Assembly: GCA_964342745.1 (NCBI GenBank)
Contig: CAYFFW010000031.1
Coordinates: 1-13,147, forward strand
Reading direction: 5' to 3'
DNA: 13,147 bases
Source of the DNA: AEGEAN-183 sp964342745
Lineage (GTDB): Bacteria; Pseudomonadota; Gammaproteobacteria; Magnimaribacterales; Magnimaribacteraceae
Shown here: piece after piece, positions 1-7,095 of the stretch
Numbering within the stretch: position 1 is the stretch's first letter
How the letters are laid out: the number at the start of each line of letters is the position of its first letter
Made by a program: the position numbers and the translations under genes
The notes under the pieces: model-generated
Databases searched by the model: none
Seen by the model: the letters and a program-made list of their open reading frames with translations, nothing else
What the model was told of the DNA's origin: nothing

Positions 1-1247
1 CCTGTTTCAGTTTGCCACCAAGTATCAACTATAGGGCATCTCTCATTTCCAACAGACTTAAAGTACCATTCCCAGGCTTCTGGATTTATGGGTTCGCCGA
101 CAGTACCAAGAACCCTTATAGACTTTCTTGTAGTTGACTTTAAAGGATAATCACCTTGAGCCATCAGTGCTCTCAAGGCAGTAGGAGCTGTATAGAATAT
201 ATTTACATTATGTTTATCAATAACTTCCCAGAATCTTGATGCAGTAGGGTAGGTAGGAATTCCTTCAAACATTAGTGTTGTAGCACCATTCGATAATGGT
301 CCATAAACAATGTAGGAATGTCCTGTAACCCATCCAACGTCTGCCGTGCACCAAAAAATCTCATTTTCTTGATAGTCAAAAATTAGTTTATGGCTCATAG
401 TGGTCTGCAGAAGGTAACCCCCTATAGTGTGCAAAACGCCTTTAGGCTTTCCAGTTGAACCTGATGTGTACAAAATGAAAAAAGGATCTTCAGAGTCCAT
501 TACTTCTGGATTACACTCGGTACTCATAGAATCAACTATTTCTTCATAAGATACATCTCTTCCTTCAACCCAATTTACTTTTGAGCCAGTTCGATTTACT
601 ACAAAAACTGTATGTACATTAGGGCATTGCTCTAAAGCCTCATCAACATTTTTCTTAAGGGGAATCTTTTTTGATCCTCTTAAACCTTCATCGGCTGTAA
701 TTATTGATTGACAATCTGAATCCAGAATTCTGTCTTTTAAAGACTCAGGAGAAAATCCACCAAATACTACTGAGTGAATTGCCCCTATTCTTGAACAGGC
801 AAGCATTGCATAAGCAGCTTCAGGTATCATCGGCATGTAAATACAAACCCGATCACCTTTTTTAATTCCTCTCTTCTTAAGAGCATTAGAAAATTTACAA
901 ACAGATTCATGAAGCTCAGAATAAGTTATGTGCTTTGATTGAGCAGGATCATCCCCCTCCCAGATAATAGCTACTTTCTCAGCTTTGTCTTTTAGATGTC
1001 TATCAATACAATTTTGAGAAGCGTTAATTTTTCCATTTATAAACCAAGAAACTTTTCCATCAACAAGATTGCTTTTAGAAACTTTTTTCCATGGAGCTAT
1101 CCAGTCTAAATATTTACTTGCCTGTTTAGACCAGAATTCTTCTGGATTCTCTATAGATTCTTTATAAAGTTTCTTATATTCATCTTCAGCCAGAAGTGCA
1201 TTTTCTTTTATAGAATTAGAGACTTCATAAATCTTTTCTTCTGTCAT
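1..1247 (-). CDS. acs: Acetyl-CoA synthetase, N-terminal 415 residues (cut by window edge)
   Basis: AMP-forming acetate:CoA ligase, which turns acetate, ATP and CoA into acetyl-CoA through an acetyl-adenylate in the cytoplasm. I translated it from the ATG at 1247 to the window edge; about two thirds of a usual 650-residue enzyme is present, with no break. Visible in order are the N-terminal ACS region (EFW around 37-39), the block FGGFSPESLKDRI (162-174), ADEGLR with the CoA-contacting Arg190, the adenylate-forming P-loop YTSGSTGKPKG (260-270), WCTADVGWVTGHSY (299-312), YTAPTALRALM (352-362), GEPINPEAWEW (384-394) and WWQTET (410-415) of the acetate/AMP pocket. The C-terminal lid with the regulatory acetylated lysine lies outside the window. 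The start is 10 bp after the deoxynucleoside kinase stop, so the two are probably co-transcribed; only a weak AAAG precedes the ATG. Identity is very secure. Confidence 0.96.
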   Translation of the reverse strand, partial: MTEEKIYEVSNSIKENALLAEDEYKKLYKESIENPEEFWSKQASKYLDWIAPWKKVSKSNLVDGKVSWFINGKINASQNCIDRHLKDKAEKVAIIWEGDDPAQSKHITYSELHESVCKFSNALKKRGIKKGDRVCIYMPMIPEAAYAMLACSRIGAIHSVVFGGFSPESLKDRILDSDCQSIITADEGLRGSKKIPLKKNVDEALEQCPNVHTVFVVNRTGSKVNWVEGRDVSYEEIVDSMSTECNPEVMDSEDPFFILYTSGSTGKPKGVLHTIGGYLLQTTMSHKLIFDYQENEIFWCTADVGWVTGHSYIVYGPLSNGATTLMFEGIPTYPTASRFWEVIDKHNVNIFYTAPTALRALMAQGDYPLKSTTRKSIRVLGTVGEPINPEAWEWYFKSVGNERCPIVDTWWQTET

Positions 1248-1257
1248 ATTCTTTAGT

Positions 1258-1947
1258 CTAAGCTAGTGAAGGGGATGGGTTAAAGTACATCATCCTCCCT
1301 TCAGGGTTATTAAAGTACTCTAATAGCTTTTCTAAAAGAAGGATATAGTCGTTTTGATTATGAGCTAAATCTAAGAATTCAGAATTAACTATTAAAATAG
1401 GAGATCTGTTGTAATCAAGGAAGAATTTTTTATAGGATTCATTGAGGAGATCTAGGTAATCAAAAGACATATTCTTTTCAATCTCCCTGCCTCTTTGTAT
1501 TACTCTCTCAAATAGTGTTTTAGTTTCTGCTTGAAGGTAGATTACCAAATCAGGAGTTGGAAGATCTAGTGAAAGATAATCATATATCTGATTGTAAAGA
1601 GATAATTCATGTTCAGATAAAGTTACTTCAGCAAAGAGCTTATCCTTATCTAAAAGAAAGTCAGATACATGTACAGGTGTAAATATATCCCCCTGTTTTA
1701 ACTCTTGAATTTGTTTAACTCTTTGGAAAAGGAAGAAAAGCTGAGTAGCTAAAGCTGACTGAGAAGGATTATTATAGAAATCACTAAGAAAGGGATTTTC
1801 AGAAGGTTTTTCTAGAAAGGTTTCGTAACCAAATGATTCAGCTAGTAGTTTTGTTAGAGTAGTTTTCCCCACTCCAATGGGACCCTCAACAGCTATAAAC
1901 TTAGGGATTCTTTTATATTTTGAAAGGTCATATATTTTAGTTCCCAT
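1258..1947 (-). CDS. Deoxynucleoside kinase (dAK/dGK/dCK family)
   Basis: Cytoplasmic kinase that phosphorylates a deoxyribonucleoside to its 5'-monophosphate for nucleotide salvage. The 229-residue protein has a P-loop GPIGVGKTT (22-30), a conserved Glu in the LEKPSENPFL stretch (45-54, likely the general base E46), the SDFLLDKDKLFA block (95-106) that takes the place of the usual DRS-type motif, and an arginine-rich lid around 148-155 (RVIQRGRE). Length and motif order fit the bacterial deoxyadenosine/deoxyguanosine kinase group; base preference cannot be told from sequence. In several gammaproteobacteria such a gene lies near folK and panB; here those are absent and it sits between dksA and acs. 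There is no Shine-Dalgarno site before the ATG. Instead, a 6-bp inverted repeat with a 17-nt loop lies directly before it (see separate entry). Confidence 0.9.
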   Translation of the reverse strand: MGTKIYDLSKYKRIPKFIAVEGPIGVGKTTLTKLLAESFGYETFLEKPSENPFLSDFYNNPSQSALATQLFFLFQRVKQIQELKQGDIFTPVHVSDFLLDKDKLFAEVTLSEHELSLYNQIYDYLSLDLPTPDLVIYLQAETKTLFERVIQRGREIEKNMSFDYLDLLNESYKKFFLDYNRSPILIVNSEFLDLAHNQNDYILLLEKLLEYFNNPEGRMMYFNPSPSLA

Positions 1948-1976
1948 ATCAGCACTTATTCTATTTGAGAGCTGAT
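1948..1976 (-). repeat. Inverted repeat directly before the deoxynucleoside kinase start
   Basis: ATCAGC (1948-1953) and GCTGAT (1971-1976) are perfect 6-bp inverted repeats around a 17-nt AT-rich loop. In the minus-strand transcript the hairpin would end at the base before the AUG, in the position normally held by the ribosome binding site, and no Shine-Dalgarno sequence is visible. The stem is short and may be chance. It lacks a following U-run, so it is not an intrinsic terminator. Confidence 0.3.
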
Positions 1977-2023
1977 TATCTTACCTCTGTTTTTTTAGTT
2001 TTTCTGTATAAATAGAGTTTTAA

Positions 2024-2611
2024 CTAGCCGTAATTTTGTTTTTCTGTAATTTCTTCTAGAGTTTTACAATCGATACATAGGCTGGCAGTAGGCCTTGCTT
2101 CTAATCTTCTTATTCCAATTTCAACACCACAATTTGGATTTAAGCAATAACCATAATTAGCTGCTTTAAGGTCATTGATTGATTGGGCTATTTTAGAGAG
2201 TAATCTTCTTTCCCTTTCTCTGGTTCTTATTTCAAGAGTAAATCCTTCTTCATGTGTTGCTCTGTCGGAGTCATCAGCAAAATGGTTGCTGTTATTTTGT
2301 ATTTTATCTGCAGTTCTATCTTGCTCTAATTGGAGCATTTGTTTCCATCTTTCTAAAATCTTAATAAAGTGCTTTTTTTGTTTTGCACTCATATATTTCT
2401 CTTTCTTATTTAATTTATAAGGTTCTATTGAAGCCAAGAAAGCTTCTTCGCCCTGGTATCTTGTCGGAGAACCTTTTTTTGCAGTAGATAGTTTCCTTGT
2501 AGATTTTTTACTTGTGACTTTCTTTGCAACCTTTTTTTGAGGAGCCTTCCTCTTTACCTGATTTTTTTTTGAAGGAGTTTTTTTTGCTTTTGTTGTTTTT
2601 TTAACTGGCAT
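2024..2611 (-). CDS. dksA: RNA polymerase-binding transcription factor DksA with lysine-rich N-terminal tail
   Basis: Binds the RNA polymerase secondary channel and, with ppGpp, represses rRNA-type promoters and activates amino-acid promoters. The core is clearly DksA: the coiled-coil tip FADDSDRA (residues 111-118 from the chosen start) keeps the D-x-x-D-x-A signature, followed by the second helix and GVEIGIRRLEARPTA and CIDC. Two features are odd. The zinc knuckle reads C156-LNPN-C161 (CX4C) instead of the usual CX2C, while the second pair C179/C182 keeps normal spacing. The first 47 residues hold 18 Lys and 2 Arg and no acidic residue, like histone H1-type tails, making the protein 195 residues rather than about 150. 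I chose the ATG at 2611 (MPVKKTTKAKK). A TTG at 2653 would add 14 residues, but its region looks like promoter or leader DNA. It lies 74 bp after the upstream kinase stop and 76 bp before the next gene. Confidence 0.93.
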   Translation of the reverse strand: MPVKKTTKAKKTPSKKNQVKRKAPQKKVAKKVTSKKSTRKLSTAKKGSPTRYQGEEAFLASIEPYKLNKKEKYMSAKQKKHFIKILERWKQMLQLEQDRTADKIQNNSNHFADDSDRATHEEGFTLEIRTRERERRLLSKIAQSINDLKAANYGYCLNPNCGVEIGIRRLEARPTASLCIDCKTLEEITEKQNYG

Positions 2612-2641
2612 AAGGTTTAGGTCTTTATTAGCTTCTATAAG

Positions 2642-2660
2642 AAGGCGGCGCAATTTATCA
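2642..2660 (-). promoter_or_regulatory. Possible dksA promoter -10 with GC-rich discriminator
   Basis: On the minus strand an AT-rich TGATAAAT is followed directly by TGCGCCGCC, the only GC-rich patch in this spacer. An AT-rich -10-like box followed by a GC-rich discriminator is typical of promoters inhibited by ppGpp/DksA. E. coli dksA is known to be autoregulated. No convincing -35 is seen 16-18 bp upstream, so this is a weak call. Confidence 0.28.
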
Positions 2661-2685
2661 GATTTATATCTCTATTTCTAGAAGA

Positions 2686-3687
2686 TTATGAAAATTCTTT
2701 TTTAATAATTTGATATTCTTTAGGAGTTAATCTCGGCCCAAACCTCTCTACTTGCTTAGAAGAGGCATAACAGCCAAATCTAGCAGCTTCACTTAAGTTC
2801 TCTCCTTCGCAAATTTTATTTAATACTGATCCGGCGAACATATCACCAGCCCCATTTGTATCAATCGCTTTAGCTTCATAACCAGAGATAATATCCTTTT
2901 TTACCCCATCCCAAATCATGCTTCCCTGTTTCCCTAAAGTTATTAAATTTTTATTAGAGAATTCTCTTAAGAGCACTTCAGCATCATTTACGTCTAATTT
3001 TTTTGTAAAAGCACAAGCCTCACTTTCATTACAAAACAGCATATCGCAACCTAAATTTAAAAGTGAACAAAGCTCATCCTTGAAGTTATTTACTATGGCT
3101 TCAGCAGAAAGGGATATTGCTATTTTGGTGCCGGAATCTTTTGCAATTTTAATTGCTTCTAGACAGGCATCTAAGGCAGATTCAGAAGTTACTAAATATC
3201 CTTCTAAAAATAAATATTTTGAGTTCTCTATAGAGTTTGCATCTATATCATTAGTTCCAAGAAGGGTGCTTATACCAAGATAAGTGCACATTGTTCTTTC
3301 AGCGTCAGGAGTTACTGAAATTACACATTGACCAGTGATTAAGCTTGACCTTGCTGGTTTATTGGTGTGAAAGACATTATTAGTAGTGAGGTCTTTTAAA
3401 TAAAAATTACCCATATCATCATCTGCAACTTTACAGCTAAGATGACATTTCGAACCAAAATTTGAAGCAGCAACAATAGAGTTAGTTGCAGCACCACCAC
3501 AGCTTAATTGAGGATTTCCATAATTTTGTTTAAGAAGTTCAATGAGATCAAGTTGATCCTGGGGATCGATTAATGTCATAGTTCCTTTTTCGATTGACTT
3601 TTCTTCCAACTTAGAAACAAAATCTTCTTCTATGCTAAATTGCACATCAACTATGGCATTACCGAGTGAGGAGATATCTAATTTCAT
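2686..3687 (-). CDS. PfkB-family carbohydrate/nucleoside kinase, adenosine-kinase type
   Basis: A ribokinase-fold ATP-dependent kinase of 333 residues. The first PfkB signature is the GG block LSCGGAATNSIVAASNFG (61-78), which lines the sugar site. NESE (220-223) matches the NxxE metal/phosphate motif. The second signature DTNGAGDMFAGSVL (276-289) carries the anion hole and the catalytic base Asp282. The opening LGNAIVDVQF and overall layout resemble the adenosine-kinase subgroup seen in many proteobacteria, so adenosine or a related nucleoside is the likeliest substrate, but this is inference and a sugar kinase is possible. It diverges from mrcB across only 58 bp, and it is the first gene of the minus-strand run pfkB-dksA-deoxynucleoside kinase-acs. 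It is the one gene here with a strong ribosome binding site, AAGGAG, 6 nt before the ATG. Confidence 0.88.
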   Translation of the reverse strand: MKLDISSLGNAIVDVQFSIEEDFVSKLEEKSIEKGTMTLIDPQDQLDLIELLKQNYGNPQLSCGGAATNSIVAASNFGSKCHLSCKVADDDMGNFYLKDLTTNNVFHTNKPARSSLITGQCVISVTPDAERTMCTYLGISTLLGTNDIDANSIENSKYLFLEGYLVTSESALDACLEAIKIAKDSGTKIAISLSAEAIVNNFKDELCSLLNLGCDMLFCNESEACAFTKKLDVNDAEVLLREFSNKNLITLGKQGSMIWDGVKKDIISGYEAKAIDTNGAGDMFAGSVLNKICEGENLSEAARFGCYASSKQVERFGPRLTPKEYQIIKKEFS

Positions 3688-3693
3688 TTTTTA

Positions 3694-3699
3694 CTCCTT
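3694..3699 (-). promoter_or_regulatory. Strong Shine-Dalgarno site of the PfkB-family kinase
   Basis: AAGGAG on the minus strand ends 6 nt before the ATG at 3687 and confirms that start. It stands out because most other genes in this window have no recognisable site. Confidence 0.8.
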
Positions 3700-3745
3700 A
3701 TTTTGAAATAATATTAAATAATTAAATTAAAAGAATGGTCCTTCG

Positions 3746-6037
3746 ATGAAATTATCTTTAAAACTAATAAGTTCTTTAAGTTTTCTTATTTTACTAGTTA
3801 TTTTCATTGCTTATATAGCAATACTTGATTCAAGAGTAGTTAATAAATTAGATGGAGTTTTGTGGACCGTGCCGGCAAAACTTTACGCAAGGCCTCTTGA
3901 ATTGGCTGAAGGTGGAATTATAAACATGGATGCATTACGAAAAGAATTAGAGATATTGTCTTATGAAAGGTCAAGGGGTATGCCAGATGACCCAGGAAAG
4001 TTTTCATTAAATCGTAATTCAATAAACATTTATATAAGAGGTTTTGGAGAGCAAGAATCTGGGCTTTTCAAGTTGGAGATTAAATCAGGCAAAATTGTTT
4101 CTATAAAAAGGAAAGATAATATTTCTGTGGATCTAATAAAACTTGAACCCCTATCAATAGGAGGAATGTTTCCTTCTCATCTTCAAGACAGGATTTTGGT
4201 AGATTTTTCTCAGATTCCAGAAGACCTTAGAAGAATGTTACTAATTGTAGAAGATAGAAATTTTTATAATCATAAAGGTATTTCTGCTAAGTCCATACTA
4301 AGGGCCCTCTTAAGGAATACCAAAGCTCTAGGTATAGAAGAGGGGGGGAGTACAATAACTCAGCAACTAGCAAAGAGCTTATTTTTTTCCCCTGAGCAAA
4401 CCATAAGGAGAAAACTTAAAGAAGCTATTGCTGCTATTTTAATAGAGATTCATTATTCAAAAGATGAAATTCTATTAGCTTATATAAATGATGTTTTTAT
4501 TGCTCAATCCGGAAGGAGGGCTATTCATGGTTTTGGCTTAGCTGCTCAATTCTTTTTTGGTACTGATTTAAATAATCTTAGCCTAGATCAGAAAGCTCTT
4601 TTAGTCGGAATGCTAAAAGGACCCTCCCTTTATAGTCCTGTTAAAAACCCAGATAGGGCTAAAAGCAGAAGGGACTTGGTACTTTCTTTAATAAAAGATG
4701 ATTTTCTTATTTCACAAAAAGAATTTATTAAGCTAAAAAATAGACCTATCAATGTCATATCGCCTACATTCAAAAGCTTATCAAAGTATCCTGCATACAA
4801 TGACTTAGTTACTTTAGATTTAAAAAAGAACTTTAATGATAGTGATCTAAGGACAAAAGGTTTAAAAATTGTAACTAATTTAGACCCAGTAGCTCAGGAT
4901 TATCTCGAAGAGAGCATTAAAGACACAAAAATTAAACTACAGAAAAAATATGGAAGCCAAATAGATGAACTAGAGGGAGCAGCTATAGTTATTGACTCAT
5001 TTAGTGGGGAGGTCATTGCTGCAGTAGGAAGCACTAAACCAAATAGTTATGGGTTTAATAGGGCTATCAATGCTATTCGTCCTATAGGTTCTTTAATTAA
5101 ACCATTTATTTATCTAGCGGCCTTAGAACAATTCAATAAATACAACCTTGCAACTACTTTAGATGACTCAAAGCTTTCTGTCTCACTGTCAAATGTTAAT
5201 ACTTGGGAACCTAATAACTTTGATAAAAAATTCCATGGAGAAGTTCCTTTATTTGTAGCCTTATCTGAATCTTATAATGTAGCAACAACTAGATTAGGAT
5301 TAGATTTAGGGTATAAAAAGGTTCAAGCAACTTTTAATAAGCTCGGTATAGATAAACAAATTCCTAACTATCCTTCTATATTTGTGGGCTCATTTGAAAT
5401 GAGCCCTTTAGAAGCTATAAGGGCTTATCAAACTATTGCTTCTGAGGGCTTCCACTCAAGCCTAAACTCAGTAAGAAAAGTAGAAAGTTCTGAGGATGTT
5501 CTCTCTTTATCTTATCCCTATCAATTAGAACAAAGATTTAGACCTGAACCAATATATCTATTGAAATTTGTTCTAAGACAATCCTTTATATCAGGCACAG
5601 CTAGAGGCTACTCTTCTAAAGTTATAGACAAGTGGAAAACTGGAGGGAAGACTGGAACATCAGATGATCAAAGAGACAGTTGGTTTGTTGGCTATGCTGG
5701 TAACTACTTAATGGTTGTCTGGTTAGGTTTTGATGATAATAGACAGTCTAATTTGACTGGTAGGAGTGGAGCTTTAGAGGTATGGAAAAATTTTATGAAT
5801 AGACTTGATCCATTAGCCTATGAAGTCAGAAAACCATCAAGGGTGCAGTATGAATGGATTGATATGGAAGACGGTAAACTTAGCGGAAAAGCTTGCAATA
5901 ACTCAGTATTGGTCCCTTTCATTAAAGGAACAGTCCCTAAAACAATCCCCAGAACTCGAAAGAAATGTAGAATTACTCAAGAATCTTATTCAACAAAAGT
6001 TATTAATAAGCTAAAGGAAGCTATAGAAGTAAATTGA
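3746..6037 (+). CDS. mrcB: Penicillin-binding protein 1B (bifunctional glycosyltransferase/transpeptidase)
   Basis: Inner-membrane class A PBP that polymerises lipid II into glycan strands and cross-links the peptides in the periplasm. The 763-residue protein (E. coli PBP1b has 844) begins with a membrane anchor at about 7-27, then a UB2H-like region starting VPAKLYARPLEL (42-53), with the short cytoplasmic tail typical of non-enteric homologues. The GT51 domain has EDRNFYNHKG (169-178, catalytic Glu169), GGSTITQQLAKSLFF (200-214), RRKLKEA (221-227) and KDEILLAYINDVFIAQSG (239-256). The transpeptidase domain has the three active-site motifs SLIK (449-452, nucleophile Ser449), SYN (509-511) and KTGT (635-638). 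Two cysteines near the C-terminus (717, 741) could form a disulfide. All catalytic residues are present. No Shine-Dalgarno is visible. The stop overlaps the start of the following lipoprotein gene (TTGA), implying coupled expression. Confidence 0.96.
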   Translation: MKLSLKLISSLSFLILLVIFIAYIAILDSRVVNKLDGVLWTVPAKLYARPLELAEGGIINMDALRKELEILSYERSRGMPDDPGKFSLNRNSINIYIRGFGEQESGLFKLEIKSGKIVSIKRKDNISVDLIKLEPLSIGGMFPSHLQDRILVDFSQIPEDLRRMLLIVEDRNFYNHKGISAKSILRALLRNTKALGIEEGGSTITQQLAKSLFFSPEQTIRRKLKEAIAAILIEIHYSKDEILLAYINDVFIAQSGRRAIHGFGLAAQFFFGTDLNNLSLDQKALLVGMLKGPSLYSPVKNPDRAKSRRDLVLSLIKDDFLISQKEFIKLKNRPINVISPTFKSLSKYPAYNDLVTLDLKKNFNDSDLRTKGLKIVTNLDPVAQDYLEESIKDTKIKLQKKYGSQIDELEGAAIVIDSFSGEVIAAVGSTKPNSYGFNRAINAIRPIGSLIKPFIYLAALEQFNKYNLATTLDDSKLSVSLSNVNTWEPNNFDKKFHGEVPLFVALSESYNVATTRLGLDLGYKKVQATFNKLGIDKQIPNYPSIFVGSFEMSPLEAIRAYQTIASEGFHSSLNSVRKVESSEDVLSLSYPYQLEQRFRPEPIYLLKFVLRQSFISGTARGYSSKVIDKWKTGGKTGTSDDQRDSWFVGYAGNYLMVVWLGFDDNRQSNLTGRSGALEVWKNFMNRLDPLAYEVRKPSRVQYEWIDMEDGKLSGKACNNSVLVPFIKGTVPKTIPRTRKKCRITQESYSTKVINKLKEAIEVN

Positions 6038-6486
6038 TCACAATAATTAAATTTCTTTTTATTACAATTGTCTTTACTGCTCTTTTTTTTGGATGCGCTT
6101 CTTTACCCAAACAAGAGATTGATTTCTATGATGTAGAGGTAGATAAATTTTCATCTTCAATAAAGCTATTAATTTCTGATATAGAGTTTCTCAAGAAAGA
6201 AGTTCTCAAAATTAATGCCAGAAAACCTTCAATACAGAGAATTTTAATTGAAGCAGACGAGAACTGGATAAAAGGAGACTTAAAAGAAACCAGCTCTGTC
6301 TTGGAAAGAGGGCTTAGGATTGCCAAAGACGAAAGTTCTCTTTACTTAAGGTTAGCTCATTTGAGACTAGAGCAAGAATTAATAATAGAATCTTCTGCTT
6401 TTGCTAAGCGTGGTCTTTTAAATAGTGAGGCTTCCTCTTGGGAAATTCTTCTTCTTAGAATCTATTCTGTTCAGTTGAAAGATTAG
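6034..6486 (+). CDS. Small TPR-type lipoprotein, LpoP-like putative activator of PBP1b
   Basis: A 150-residue predicted lipoprotein. It starts with a short hydrophobic signal (about 3-19) ending in LFFGC, so Cys21 would be the lipidated residue; Ala at +2 favours outer-membrane sorting. The mature part has a helical, coiled-coil-prone stretch (about 36-62) and then one to two TPR-like helix pairs (about 66-133), with the pattern GDLKETSSVLERGLRIAKDESSLYLRLAHL split over 81-110. In Pseudomonas aeruginosa the TPR lipoprotein LpoP is encoded beside ponB/mrcB and activates PBP1b; position, lipobox and fold type here all match, but assignment is by analogy. The start must be the TTG at 6034: there is no other start codon between the upstream in-frame stop (6007-6009) and Cys21. 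It overlaps the mrcB stop by 3 bp, with AAGGAAG (6014-6020) upstream. It ends 6 bp before the convergent thiE stop. Confidence 0.78.
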   Translation: MITIIKFLFITIVFTALFFGCASLPKQEIDFYDVEVDKFSSSIKLLISDIEFLKKEVLKINARKPSIQRILIEADENWIKGDLKETSSVLERGLRIAKDESSLYLRLAHLRLEQELIIESSAFAKRGLLNSEASSWEILLLRIYSVQLKD

Positions 6487-6492
6487 CTATCA

Positions 6493-7095
6493 TTAAAGAT
6501 TAAGAAAAGAAAAGTCTTCTTCAAGAAACAATCCGGATGACATGGCGATCATATCTACTCCCGAATCCTTAACTAATGAAATGTTTGTTGAATTTATTCC
6601 ACCTATTGCAGCTATAGGTACATTTAATTTTTGAACATAAGAGATCAAATTATCTACTGAGCATTTGACAGTATCTTTTTTGCTTTTAGTCTGGAATAAG
6701 CTTCCAAAGGCTACATAATCTGCTCCTTCTGATTCTGCTTTTAAAGCTAATTCAAGATTATTTTGACAAGAAATCCCAATTATTAGATCTGAACCAAGTA
6801 CACTTCTTGCTTCTTTGTATTTCATGTCTTCCTGGCCAAGATGCACTCCATCTGCTTCTATTTCTTTTGCTAACCCTACATCATCATTAACAATTAATAA
6901 TGCATTAAACTTATTACAAATAGAACGAAGATTTTTAGCAATTAATAATTTTTTCTCTTTTTTTCTAACCTTATCTCTGTATTGAATAATTTTAATTCCA
7001 CTTAGAAGAATCTGGTTTACTTTTTGAAGTAAATCTTCTTCATCAAGACTATCATGTGTTACAGCATATACTCCGCCTAAAAGATTTCTTTTCAT
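6493..7095 (-). CDS. thiE: Thiamine-phosphate synthase
   Basis: Joins HMP-pyrophosphate and the thiazole phosphate to form thiamine phosphate, the coupling step of vitamin B1 synthesis. The 200-residue TIM barrel shows the family motifs in order: QYRDK (38-42), NDD (70-72, with Mg/pyrophosphate-binding Asp), ADGVHLGQED (81-90), GIS (107-109), FGSLFQTKSK (130-139), PIAAIGGIN (160-168) and the phosphate-binding MSSGLF (185-190). The length is normal for a single-domain ThiE (about 205-215). Its ATG overlaps the thiD stop as ATGA, so the two genes are translationally coupled. No thiamine transport or thiazole gene is in the window. Confidence 0.95.
   Translation of the reverse strand: MKRNLLGGVYAVTHDSLDEEDLLQKVNQILLSGIKIIQYRDKVRKKEKKLLIAKNLRSICNKFNALLIVNDDVGLAKEIEADGVHLGQEDMKYKEARSVLGSDLIIGISCQNNLELALKAESEGADYVAFGSLFQTKSKKDTVKCSVDNLISYVQKLNVPIAAIGGINSTNISLVKDSGVDMIAMSSGLFLEEDFSFLNL

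Noticed and set aside
2175..2420. Plus-strand open frame opposite dksA
   Set aside because: It lies fully antisense to a clear DksA coding region, has a low-complexity hydrophobic translation caused by lysine- and glutamate-rich codons on the other strand, and no supporting signals.
2609..2653. TTG start at 2653 for DksA, adding 14 residues
   Set aside because: The ATG at 2611 gives an MPVKK start, and the extra region holds a GC-rich patch that looks more like promoter DNA.
2918..3283. Plus-strand open frame opposite the PfkB-family kinase
   Set aside because: It is antisense to conserved kinase motifs and shows no recognisable domain or ribosome binding site.
3735..3749. Four-codon open frame (ATG GTC CTT CGA TGA) whose stop overlaps the mrcB start
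   Set aside because: It could be a leader minigene, but it has no ribosome binding site, such short frames are common by chance, and nothing else supports it.
5890..6030. Frame-shifted open frame at 5820-6014 inside the mrcB 3' end
   Set aside because: It is a different-frame shadow of the PBP1b C-terminus, which is itself continuous to the stop at 6037.
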